In this document: piece after piece, positions 54,164 through 62,572 of the stretch
Numbering within the stretch: the first letter of the stretch is position 1
Layout of the letters: each line of letters starts with the position of its first letter
Source: Sphingobacteriaceae bacterium
Lineage (GTDB): Bacteria; Bacteroidota; Bacteroidia; B-17B0; Aurantibacillaceae
DNA: 64,000 nt
Assembly (NCBI GenBank): GCA_002319075.1
Contig: NVQB01000001.1
Location: 2,914,001 to 2,978,000 of the forward strand
Direction: 5' to 3'
Position numbers and translations under genes: made by a program
Notes under the pieces: generated by a model
What the model was told of the DNA's origin: nothing
The model's input: only the letters and a program-made list of their open reading frames with translations
The model's database searches: none

Positions 54164-56086
54164 ATGAAAAAAATTACTCCACTGAAAAAATTTGCGGCGG
54201 TTCTCTGTCTGTTGCTTAGTGCTGCAGCTACAGAGGCACAGGTTATTTACGGAACCGTAAATAACAACCAACTAATTTCCTTTAACGCGGCCAGTCCAGC
54301 AGCGATTTCCTCATCTCTTGCTATTACAGGTATTTCGGCCGGGCAAACAATTGAAGGTCTGGATTTCAGACCCAATACCGGACAGTTGTATGCCTTTGGA
54401 TATGATAAGGCAACTACTATGTATCAACTCTACACACTTAATTTAACAACTGGTGCTGCAACTTCTCTAAATACGGCAAGTACTATAGCTTTGGGAAGCG
54501 GGCCCATAGGTTTTGATTTTAATCCAACCGTTGACCGTATTCGCGTGACCTCGGCAAATGGGGCTAACTTTCGTCTGCATCCCGTAACAGGTGCAATTGC
54601 TTTTACTGACGGGAATCTTGCTTTTGCAGCCGGGGATGTGAACGTTGGAGCTAGCCCTAAAATTGTAAGCGGTGGTTATACCAATAGCTACATTGGTGCT
54701 TCTACGACTGCCCTTTACAATTATGACAATTTATTGAATATCATTACACTTCAGAATCCACCTAATAACGGATCGCTTACTACAGTTGGTTCTACAGGAT
54801 TAACTACAAATACAGTAAATCCGTTAGTAGATATGGATATTTATTATGATAATGCTACGCTTTCGAACAAAGCTTATTTGGTGGCGAATAGTCAGGCATC
54901 TCCCTCCACTGATGAATTGTATTCGATCAACCTTACTACGGGGCAGGCTGTTTTGATTGGTGCTATTGGCGAAACAAACCCGGTAAGCAATATTGCCGTT
55001 CTTATTAATCGCACGCTGCCTAACGTTATGGGTGAGATTGCCTGGGCACTTTCAGGAACAAATTTAATTTCGTTTGATACACAAAATCCAAATTTTATTA
55101 GAAACATTTATGCGGTTACGGGAGTTACTGCAGGACAAACCCTTGTTGGCATGGATTTCAGACCTGCAACAGGAGTTTTGTATGCTTTGGGTTACAATTC
55201 TATTACTAACGAAGGGCAGCTTTATACACTCAGTTTAAGTTCGGGAGCGGCTTCTGCTGTAAATACGAGTCCGATAGCTATAACGCTTGGAAGCGTGAGT
55301 GTGGGTTTTGATTTTAATCCAACGGTAGACAAGATCCGTGTGGTTAGTAATAACGATATGAATTACCGTCTTGATCCTTTATCGGGCACAATTAGTGCAA
55401 CGGATAGCAATCTGAGTTTTGCTTCAACTGACGTCAATGCTGCAGCAAATCCCAACGCAGGGACAGTAGCCTACAGTAATAGCTTTAACACCAGCACAGC
55501 AACAGTATTATATAATTACGATGAAACGTTGAACATCTTTACAACTCAAAGTCCACCTAACAATGGCACACTCAATACCATAGGCAGTTCCGGAATTACA
55601 GTGAATTCTGTCGATCCAAGTGTAGACATGGATATTTATTATGATATTTTTAGTTCAACCAATAGGGCTTACCTGGCGGCAAATATTAACATGGAGACTA
55701 ACGATAATTTTTATTCTATAAACCTAACAAGTGGAGCCGCAAGTTTGATTGGGAGAATAGGGTTTGGCGTTCCGGTGCGGGATATAGCAGTTCATATGCC
55801 GACGCTTATTACTGGAATCTCTGATTACAAAAAAAACTCAGAAAAAAGTTTAGCGACAGTTTTCCCAAATCCACTTTCCGAGACTTCAATAATTCGAGTT
55901 TACAATAATTCAGATGTGGAAATTACTATTTTGGATGTGTCTGGCAGGGTGATATCTGTTAATCCACTAAACGGTGGAAATTCATCCGACTTAGTATGGA
56001 ATACAAGTGGTTTGGAAAAAGGAATTTATTTTGTTCGATTGACAACTCGTTCAGGCGAACAACAACTTATTAAAGTAATTAAATAA
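54164..56086 (+). CDS. T9SS-sorted protein with two DUF4394 domains
   Basis: The 640-residue protein has a signal peptide (to about residue 25, ...AATEAQ), then two tandem copies of DUF4394 at about 26-285 and 290-545. Each copy carries the same landmarks in order: ITGISAGQTIEGLDFRP or VTGVTAGQTLVGMDFRP, GFDFNPTVDRIRV or GFDFNPTVDKIRV, ALYNYDNLLN or VLYNYDETLN, PPNNG and DMDIYYD. The end (VFPNPLSETSIIRV ... GLEKGIYFVRL) is a type A T9SS sorting domain. The function of DUF4394 is unknown. A strong terminator follows. Confidence 0.88.
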   Translation: MKKITPLKKFAAVLCLLLSAAATEAQVIYGTVNNNQLISFNAASPAAISSSLAITGISAGQTIEGLDFRPNTGQLYAFGYDKATTMYQLYTLNLTTGAATSLNTASTIALGSGPIGFDFNPTVDRIRVTSANGANFRLHPVTGAIAFTDGNLAFAAGDVNVGASPKIVSGGYTNSYIGASTTALYNYDNLLNIITLQNPPNNGSLTTVGSTGLTTNTVNPLVDMDIYYDNATLSNKAYLVANSQASPSTDELYSINLTTGQAVLIGAIGETNPVSNIAVLINRTLPNVMGEIAWALSGTNLISFDTQNPNFIRNIYAVTGVTAGQTLVGMDFRPATGVLYALGYNSITNEGQLYTLSLSSGAASAVNTSPIAITLGSVSVGFDFNPTVDKIRVVSNNDMNYRLDPLSGTISATDSNLSFASTDVNAAANPNAGTVAYSNSFNTSTATVLYNYDETLNIFTTQSPPNNGTLNTIGSSGITVNSVDPSVDMDIYYDIFSSTNRAYLAANINMETNDNFYSINLTSGAASLIGRIGFGVPVRDIAVHMPTLITGISDYKKNSEKSLATVFPNPLSETSIIRVYNNSDVEITILDVSGRVISVNPLNGGNSSDLVWNTSGLEKGIYFVRLTTRSGEQQLIKVIK

Positions 56087-56101
56087 GAAAGCAACCATTA
56101 C

Positions 56102-56134
56102 AAAAGGCTGTCTCGAAAGGACAGCCTTTTTTTT
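56102..56134 (+). terminator. Intrinsic terminator after the DUF4394 gene
   Basis: AAAAGGCTGT (56102-56111) pairs perfectly with ACAGCCTTTT (56121-56130), and T continues to 56134. The weaker leftward T-run may also help end the convergent oppC gene. Confidence 0.92.
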
Positions 56135-56165
56135 GCAAATTAGATTATCCTGATATTGAATAGCG

Positions 56166-57419
56166 CTAAGCAATCGGCTTATCATCCGTCATACGCGAAT
56201 CTAAAGCATCGCGAAGACCATTGCCTACCATCATAAAAGAAAGTACCAGAGTCATAATGGCTATGCCCGGAGTAAAAGCCAAATAGGCTTTGTCCATGCG
56301 GATATAACCGTAATGTGCGTTGATCATTTCTCCCCAGGAAGGAATAGGCGGCTGAGCGCCGATACCCAAAAAACTTAAACCTGCTTCGGTTAAGATAGCG
56401 CTTGCAAAATTGCTGGCAGCCATTACAACAACGGGACCCATCACGTTTGGTAAAATGTGCCTGAAAATGATTCTGCCGTTTCTGAAGCCTAAGGCTCGTC
56501 CCGCTTCTACAAATTCTTTTTCGCGGATACTAAATATTTGTCCGCGCACAATCCGCGCTACTTCCACCCACATGGTGAGTCCAACGGCTATAAACACCTG
56601 CGTGATGCCTTTTCCAAGAACAAGAGTGATTGCTATTACTAACAGAATAGTAGGAATGCTCCAAACCACATTAATGAACCAGGAAATAACTACGTCTACA
56701 CTGCCTCTGAAATAACCTGCCAGTGAGCCCAGCAGGATACCGATAAACACGGAGATCATCACAGAGATTAATCCTACCGCTAAACTAATACGTGTTCCAA
56801 TTAATAAACGACTTAATAGATCGCGCCCTAAAAGATCGGTGCCAAGCGGATAGGTTTTGGCAATAATGTTTTTTTCTTTAACGGTGTTTTGTAATTCACT
56901 GAGACTTTTTACGATTTTTTCTTCATGATCTGTTTCATAAAAAGAGAATTCGTTTTTTAGTGAATCAAAAACAAATGGTTTTACCTTATCAATGTTATAA
57001 ACCACGTCGGCAACATTGAAGTTCGTTATAGCACCATTGTTAGGTGTGTTGCCGGTGTATTCTTCTGCAAGAATTTCATTTCCTTTAAACGTATAATTAT
57101 ATAAGGTGTAAGTGGCAAAAGGATCATTCTGTCCGAACAACATCGTACTGAACCAATTATTGTCTCTTGTTTCGCCGTTACGTTTTACCTGCAACAGTTT
57201 TACACTAAAACCAGGAGACTTTATATAGAGTTCTGGTTTTTGATCGTTGGCGTAAGGTGTTTTATCGGGAGTGATGAGGTATCCTAAAATAGAGATGATG
57301 CAGGCAATAGCAATGACAACAAGTCCGCTAACCGCCAGTTTATTGCGTTTAAAGCGTCGCCAGGTAGCAGCGCTCAGCGATTCAGATTCAAAATTTATTG
57401 TTTTCTTTTTAAACAGCAC
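56166..57419 (-). CDS. ABC transporter permease of the OppC/DppC family
   Basis: The 417-residue protein has an N-terminal OppC-N domain (RRFKRNKLAVSGLVV) and the C-terminal binding-protein-dependent transport domain with the EAA loop EAGRALGFRNGRIIFRHILPN near 310-330 and the end motif GLSFLGIGAQPPIPSWGEMI. A periplasmic insert of about 140 residues after helix 1 makes it longer than the usual 300 residues; this is common in Bacteroidota members. No partner permease, ATPase or binding protein is in the window, so the uptake system is encoded elsewhere. Its 3' end is duplicated at 53700. Confidence 0.92.
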   Translation of the reverse strand: MLFKKKTINFESESLSAATWRRFKRNKLAVSGLVVIAIACIISILGYLITPDKTPYANDQKPELYIKSPGFSVKLLQVKRNGETRDNNWFSTMLFGQNDPFATYTLYNYTFKGNEILAEEYTGNTPNNGAITNFNVADVVYNIDKVKPFVFDSLKNEFSFYETDHEEKIVKSLSELQNTVKEKNIIAKTYPLGTDLLGRDLLSRLLIGTRISLAVGLISVMISVFIGILLGSLAGYFRGSVDVVISWFINVVWSIPTILLVIAITLVLGKGITQVFIAVGLTMWVEVARIVRGQIFSIREKEFVEAGRALGFRNGRIIFRHILPNVMGPVVVMAASNFASAILTEAGLSFLGIGAQPPIPSWGEMINAHYGYIRMDKAYLAFTPGIAIMTLVLSFMMVGNGLRDALDSRMTDDKPIA

Positions 57420-57425
57420 TAATTT

Positions 57426-58535
57426 TTATTTCCACCGGGGTTTTACAAAAAGAGAACTTACTCCTACAATCACTGCGTAAACTGGATACACAAGGCTGAC
57501 CGGGAAACTCCACCACAAAACATTTTTGTTTTTTATAAAACCTGAAGCTAAAAATAACAACAAAATATCAATAAACAATTTAAAAAAGATGAACACAAAA
57601 CAAGGAAATCTGTAAGCAGGACTATTCATGCAAAAGAAACAAATTACCCAAACGAGATTAACGCTAAAAGTGATAAATGCCAGCAGGAGATTCAGTTTAT
57701 TTGAGTTCACTTTAAATTTGGAGGCCCAGCGTGTTTTCTGCAGGATCAATTCTTTGAAAGAAAAAGTAGGATAGGTATAAACAAGCGCATCTTTCGATTT
57801 GAGATAAGCAACCTGAGAGTGGTTTATTTTTTTTACATCTTCCAGAAAAAAAATATCGTCGCCGGAAGCAATATTTATGTGTGATGAGTAACCATTTGTT
57901 CTTGCAAAAATTTCTCTTGTGAAAATAAGATTGGCGCCACTACATAGAAATGCTTTATTGTAAAATGCACTACCACCTGCTATCACAGAAAGAATGTTAT
58001 TTTCGATGGCCTGCAAGGCCCAGAACAAACCACTGTTGTCAGCAATGGCTACAGGTGCAATAATCAGATCTGCTTTTGTGTTTTGGTAGAAATCGGAAAT
58101 ACTCTGTAGCCATTTTGAGGAGCGTGTAAAGGTATCTGCATCCCGTAAAACAATCAAGTCGTGTGTTGCAAATTGCATGGCATAAGTAATGCTTTGTTTT
58201 TTTCCTTTTTGCTCTGCATTGGAAATAATTTTGTAATTGATTCCTGAAGCACTTAAAATCGCTTCAGCTTGTTGAACTGTGCTGTCGCTGCTGGCGTCAT
58301 TGATCAGAATAAGTTGAACTTTGCCGTGTACGTACTCTTGTTTTAATAAGGAATTCAAACACAAAGCGATATTTTTTTCTTCATTTCGTGCACAGATAAT
58401 CAGCGTTAATGGAAGCTGTAGATTTTTAGTTTCAGGAACGAAATACGTGGTCCGTGCGAAACCCAATGCAAGCCAAAGCAAAGTTAGCGTGTAACAAAAA
58501 AGCAGAGCAAACAGGATATAAATAACCAGGCTCAT
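57426..58535 (-). CDS. Family 2 glycosyltransferase, membrane-anchored
   Basis: The 369-residue protein has an N-terminal membrane helix, a GT-A domain starting LIICARNEEKNI (about 46-57), the metal-binding motif LRDADT, and DDIFFLEDV, with QKTRWASKF in place of the (Q/R)xxRW motif of processive enzymes, and three C-terminal membrane helices. It transfers a sugar at the cytoplasmic face of the inner membrane; acceptor unknown. It overlaps the YbhN-like gene by 4 bp (ATGA), so the two are coupled. Confidence 0.88.
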   Translation of the reverse strand: MSLVIYILFALLFCYTLTLLWLALGFARTTYFVPETKNLQLPLTLIICARNEEKNIALCLNSLLKQEYVHGKVQLILINDASSDSTVQQAEAILSASGINYKIISNAEQKGKKQSITYAMQFATHDLIVLRDADTFTRSSKWLQSISDFYQNTKADLIIAPVAIADNSGLFWALQAIENNILSVIAGGSAFYNKAFLCSGANLIFTREIFARTNGYSSHINIASGDDIFFLEDVKKINHSQVAYLKSKDALVYTYPTFSFKELILQKTRWASKFKVNSNKLNLLLAFITFSVNLVWVICFFCMNSPAYRFPCFVFIFFKLFIDILLLFLASGFIKNKNVLWWSFPVSLVYPVYAVIVGVSSLFVKPRWK

Positions 58536-59503
58536 TTTTTGGTTTTAAATAATTTGAAATTAAAATTCTGACGCAGTAAAATAATATAGCCAAAAATGCT
58601 TGGTACAATTATATTCACCAACCAGATCAGTAAAGAAGACAAAGCAAGTGCAGAATTATCAATTCCGGAATCTTTAAACACTACCAGGGCTACGGCAGCT
58701 CTTATAGCGGCTTCAAGAACACTGATCATAGGAATAGTGGTAGTAATTAAAAAGTACAAAGCAATCTCCGGAAAAATAGCCATACTAATATCACGGTGAA
58801 ACAAGAAGATCAACAAAAAAAACTGCACGAAAAAAACAGAGTAACGAAGTGCCGAAAAACCAAATAATTTTAGGAGGGACGTTGGTGTGAATTTGTAGTT
58901 AAAATCTTCTACCTGACTTTGTTTGCTGATTTTCTTTGATATGAAATTTAAGAGTGTGTTTATTTTTGCGATACAAAGCACCAGTAAAAGCAAAAGAATA
59001 ATACCTATAGTACTTGTAGTATAAGTCATCCAGGCAGAGTCCGCACCAAAATGATTCAGCATTTTGATCAGGGCCACGAATCCACAAATAATAGTAATAG
59101 AAAGCTGGAACATGCCGCCCACAAAATGCAACACTGTAATCTTCGGACGGTTTTCAATTTTGAAAAAAATAATTTTCGCTAAAAATTCGGTTGCGCGTCC
59201 CGGAGCTAAATTACCCAGACAGACACCGGCGTAAACAGATTTAGTCGCGGTTTTATAACTCACCCATTGAATGGGAGCGGTAATTAATTTCCATTTGTAA
59301 GCTTCAATTCCCCAGTTAAGTGGAATAAGCAAAAGACAAGTGATAAAACAAAAAATACCAGTTGATGAAAATGCGGAAGAGTAGAGCAGATCGAGTTTTT
59401 CGGAAGTGAAATCGCTTTTTAAGCGGATATATATGATAAGAAAACTACCTACACCTATTAAAAGTTTTATAAGTAAGGAAAGTATTTTTTTTCGTGTTTG
59501 CAA
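58532..59503 (-). CDS. YbhN/UPF0104-type lysylphosphatidylglycerol synthase TM-domain protein
   Basis: A 323-residue protein with about eight membrane helices and the block ATEFLAKIIFFK, typical of the LPG_synthase_TM family (flippase domain of MprF, AglD). The lysine-adding domain is absent. The start appears to be TTG at 59503; no ATG lies near. With the coupled GT2 gene it may carry a glycolipid or help cell-envelope lipid movement, which is inference. Confidence 0.82.
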   Translation of the reverse strand: MQTRKKILSLLIKLLIGVGSFLIIYIRLKSDFTSEKLDLLYSSAFSSTGIFCFITCLLLIPLNWGIEAYKWKLITAPIQWVSYKTATKSVYAGVCLGNLAPGRATEFLAKIIFFKIENRPKITVLHFVGGMFQLSITIICGFVALIKMLNHFGADSAWMTYTTSTIGIILLLLLVLCIAKINTLLNFISKKISKQSQVEDFNYKFTPTSLLKLFGFSALRYSVFFVQFFLLIFLFHRDISMAIFPEIALYFLITTTIPMISVLEAAIRAAVALVVFKDSGIDNSALALSSLLIWLVNIIVPSIFGYIILLRQNFNFKLFKTKK

Positions 59504-59537
59504 TTAAGGCCTAAATTTACAGTTTATAGTGGAGCTC

Positions 59538-60095
59538 ATGCCTGTTAACGACAGAATTATTTTAGGAATTGACCCGGGAACCATTGTAATGGGTTACGGC
59601 TTGCTGCATATAAAAAACAATGCTTTGAGCCCGATTGCCATGGGTGTTATTAAGCTGGATAAATTTGAGGATCATGCGATTCGTTTAAAAATGATTTTTG
59701 AACGTACCGTTAGTATCATTGAAGAATACAAGCCCGATGAATTAGCGATTGAGGCTCCGTTTTTCGGAAAGAATGTGCAGTCCATGCTAAAACTCGGCCG
59801 AGCGCAGGGAGTTGCTATAGCGGCGGCACTTAGCAAAAATGTTCCTATTACGGAGTATTCTCCCAAGAAGATAAAAATGAGCATTACCGGAAACGGGAAC
59901 GCGAGTAAGGAACAGGTTGCTGCTATGTTAGCGCAAATACTGGGATTAAAAGCTGAGAGTGAGTATTTGGATGCAACGGATGCTTTGGGAGCGGCGCTTT
60001 GTCATTACTATCAGAATAAAAATGTGAGTGTTGGTGGGAAATCGTATTCTGGTTGGAAAGCTTTTTTGACGGATAATCCGAAGAGGAAGGTGTAG
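59538..60095 (+). CDS. ruvC: Crossover junction endodeoxyribonuclease RuvC
   Basis: RuvC resolves Holliday junctions together with RuvAB. The product has the RNase-H-like catalytic acids: Asp in ILGIDPGT, Glu in LAIEAPFF, and Asp-Asp in the late motif DATDALGAALCHYY. Length (about 185) and motif order are normal. I prefer ATG 59538; GTG 59529 in the same frame adds three residues. The last part of the gene is followed by a 58-bp tandem repeat array. The start region diverges from the YbhN-like gene. Confidence 0.95.
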   Translation: MPVNDRIILGIDPGTIVMGYGLLHIKNNALSPIAMGVIKLDKFEDHAIRLKMIFERTVSIIEEYKPDELAIEAPFFGKNVQSMLKLGRAQGVAIAAALSKNVPITEYSPKKIKMSITGNGNASKEQVAAMLAQILGLKAESEYLDATDALGAALCHYYQNKNVSVGGKSYSGWKAFLTDNPKRKV

Positions 60096-60110
60096 AAGTT
60101 TATAGTTTAT

Positions 60111-60282
60111 AGTTAATAGATGGTGTTTACCACTAAGACACTGAGTTCACAAGAGGCACTGAGGCTATAGTGAACAGATGATTTTTACCACTAAGACACT
60201 GAGTTCACAAGATGCACTAAGGCTGCAGTTAATAGATGAAGTTTAGCACTAAGACATGATTTTACAAAATGCACTAAGGGTA
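60111..60282. repeat. Three tandem 58-bp repeats after ruvC
   Basis: Units begin at 60111, 60169 and 60227 (58, 58 and about 56 bp). Each holds AATAGATG or AACAGATG, CCACTAAGACA (GCACTAAGACA in unit 3), and GTTCAC or TTTTAC with GCACT. Units are adjacent without spacers, and the third is more diverged. A short inverted piece (CCTTAGTGG, 60354-60362) lies near the plug gene stop. The same family occurs at 45385-45413. Just before the array lie two TTTATAG units. Confidence 0.85.
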
Positions 60283-60364
60283 TTTTTAAAGCATGAAGAT
60301 TCGAACTTAAGTCAAGTATTCAACTTTTCTAAGTTCCCCTATGCGTGTTTAATACCTTAGTGGT

Positions 60365-61690
60365 TTATTTCTTGAGAGAGTTCAACTTACGGTAACCAAT
60401 CAACTGATCGTAGTAAGTCCCGAACTTACGATGGTAGACAAGTACATAATAATCATTTTCTGTATCCCAGAAATTTCCTTCCATCACTGTCTCGTCGCCG
60501 CCTTTTTTTGTGTCGTCACTTAGCACGTACATATAATTGTAATATCCCTGTTTTAAACGGAGACGTGCTTCGTATCCAAAGCGTGTGTAATTGTAAGTCA
60601 TTTTGCTATTCTTGTTCATGCGCCAATCGGTAAGTTTGCCCATGATGTAAAAATTTCCGGAAGAAACGGGATTTGCATAAGGCACGAAAAAATCAACGTA
60701 CACGTACTCCGCTTCTGTATCCATATTTGTTAGGGCTTCACGATTTTTTATCAAAAAGTTTCCATTAAAATCGTTGTAAAACAAATAAGGCTTACGCACT
60801 CTCGATTCATCGGCATATAAAACGGCATGACTTTTATATCCGTCTTTTTCATCCCTGTAAATGTTCTGCACTTTCTCTGTTAAAAATTTTATGCTACGGA
60901 TATCAAAATAGCGAAATTCATTTCCACCATTAAATACCATAGCGTCGTTAAGAGAATACACAAATTGATTTCCATTCATAAATGAAGGCTTAATGTCTGT
61001 TACAGCATTGTCCCAGCGGTTATTCTGTGTAATAACCACCTTCATGTCTTTAAAAGGATTTGTGAGGTCGTAACCGGCTCCTGAAATAGTTAATTCTATT
61101 TGTTGTTTGCTGTATTGTTCACCCCCTCCAACAGTTTGTCTCATGTTTGCTGCAACGCCAACCTTGTCGTCATAAACTAAAAAGCGCCTGCTTAGCACAA
61201 TGTCTTTATTGTCGCCGTTCGCGTACACGTACATGATATAGTTCCCGCTTTTGGTAAACTGCGTGTTCTGTTGTGTACCCGGTAAAGGAAAAATCAGATT
61301 GTAGTGCGTGTATTTTTGCGTGGTGTTTTGCGAGAATTCGTAGTTTAATAAATTGAGATCATAAAAACCCTGCAGGTATTCGCTTACCATAAGATCGCTG
61401 GGAGTCCAATCGGCGTTACAATGCACGAAGGTAACGGTATACATTTTTTTATCTCCGTCAAGATCATCAAAAGCCAGTTCTAATTGTTCGTTGCTGTTAA
61501 ATTTAATAATGGGAGCTGTGTATTCCCAGCTGACTTCGTGAAACTGAACGGTTTTAATATTTGGTCTATAAACGTAATCGTCGTAACGCAAGACATTATC
61601 ATTCACATAATCTTCTTCCTGATCTTTATCCTGTGCAGAAAGTAGAAAAGACGAAAATAAAAGGCAGGTAAGAATGAATTTAGAAACCAT
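60365..61690 (-). CDS. DUF5103 family protein, type IX secretion 'plug' component
   Basis: The 441-residue protein has a signal peptide (about 1-20) and matches DUF5103 throughout: YDDYVYRPNIKTVQFH near 34-49, FVHCNADWTPSDLMVSEYL, and the C-terminal YYDQLIGYRKLN. DUF5103 proteins are the plug that closes the side opening of the SprA translocon of T9SS (seen in the Flavobacterium SprA complex). A homologue here fits the many T9SS-sorted proteins in the window. Other T9SS genes (porK-N, sprA) are not in the window. Confidence 0.87.
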   Translation of the reverse strand: MVSKFILTCLLFSSFLLSAQDKDQEEDYVNDNVLRYDDYVYRPNIKTVQFHEVSWEYTAPIIKFNSNEQLELAFDDLDGDKKMYTVTFVHCNADWTPSDLMVSEYLQGFYDLNLLNYEFSQNTTQKYTHYNLIFPLPGTQQNTQFTKSGNYIMYVYANGDNKDIVLSRRFLVYDDKVGVAANMRQTVGGGEQYSKQQIELTISGAGYDLTNPFKDMKVVITQNNRWDNAVTDIKPSFMNGNQFVYSLNDAMVFNGGNEFRYFDIRSIKFLTEKVQNIYRDEKDGYKSHAVLYADESRVRKPYLFYNDFNGNFLIKNREALTNMDTEAEYVYVDFFVPYANPVSSGNFYIMGKLTDWRMNKNSKMTYNYTRFGYEARLRLKQGYYNYMYVLSDDTKKGGDETVMEGNFWDTENDYYVLVYHRKFGTYYDQLIGYRKLNSLKK

Positions 61691-61835
61691 GAATTAAAAA
61701 TAAGAAATAAGCTTCAAACAAGATAAGGTTTATACTCAAAGTAAAACGTTTGAAGCTTCGTAAATATTGCTAAATCACTTAATGGTGTCAGTGTTAATTT
61801 GATTTTGCGCCGAGCCTGACAGGTTGGTTTGTAAT

Positions 61836-62456
61836 TTATTTTTTTACAGGAAACAAATGCACCTTTGACTCTTCGTTTTTAAGAAGACGCTTTATGTTTT
61901 TGCGGTGAGTAATGATTAGAAGTGCAGCAACAATGATGGAAAAAACGGTAAGAATTGGATTGGTGTTATGTAAGGCAATGTTTAAGAAAAGAGGAAACGA
62001 AACGCCGGCTACCATAGAAGATAAAGACACAATCCGGGTACTGAATAAAACCAGTAGAAATACACCCAGGGCACAAGCACAAGCTAAAGGCAGAATACAA
62101 ATAACAACCCCCAGTATAGTAGCAACTCCTTTTCCACCTCTAAATCCAGCAAAAACCGGGAAAATATGACCAATAAGCGCTGCCACACCAAGACCGAGTT
62201 GTAAATCTATAAATTCGTTACTATGGATATCGAAATCGCTGAAATAAGCCAAAGCTACGGCCAGTGTTCCTTTTAGAATATCAAGAATAAGTACGGGAAT
62301 TCCGGCTCTTTTACCTAAAACACGGAAGGTATTGGTAGCACCTGCATTACCACTTCCGAATTCGCGGACATCGATATTATAAAAAAACTTACCTATCCAA
62401 ACGGAGTTAGGAATCGACCCTAATAAATACGCTATGAAAACGAATATTGCTATCAA
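61836..62456 (-). CDS. plsY: Glycerol-3-phosphate acyltransferase PlsY
   Basis: PlsY transfers an acyl group from acyl-phosphate to glycerol 3-phosphate, the first step of phospholipid synthesis. The 206-residue product has about five membrane helices and the three family motifs: GSIPNSVWIGK, REFGSGNAGATNTFRVLG, and GHIFPVFAGFRGGKGVAT. Length is normal. The gene is separated from gdh by 116 bp that include a terminator. Confidence 0.95.
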   Translation of the reverse strand: MIAIFVFIAYLLGSIPNSVWIGKFFYNIDVREFGSGNAGATNTFRVLGKRAGIPVLILDILKGTLAVALAYFSDFDIHSNEFIDLQLGLGVAALIGHIFPVFAGFRGGKGVATILGVVICILPLACACALGVFLLVLFSTRIVSLSSMVAGVSFPLFLNIALHNTNPILTVFSIIVAALLIITHRKNIKRLLKNEESKVHLFPVKK

Positions 62457-62504
62457 TGTTTCTTGAACGTTAAATTAATATTAGCAAAACTAACAATTAT
62501 TTTA

Positions 62505-62550
62505 AACAAAAAAAGCACCTAAACTTTTTTTAATCAAAGTTTAAGTGCTT
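62505..62550 (-). terminator. Intrinsic terminator after glutamate dehydrogenase (leftward)
   Basis: On the minus strand a 15-bp stem with one G-T pair joins 62536-62550 with 62513-62527 around a short loop, followed by a T-run (the A-run 62508-62514 on the plus strand). Confidence 0.88.
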
Positions 62551-62572
62551 TATAATCAGTTTATTAACTCTT

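Noticed and set aside
60111-60282. CRISPR-like appearance of three regular repeats
   Set aside because: The units are directly adjacent with no variable spacers, and no cas gene is near.
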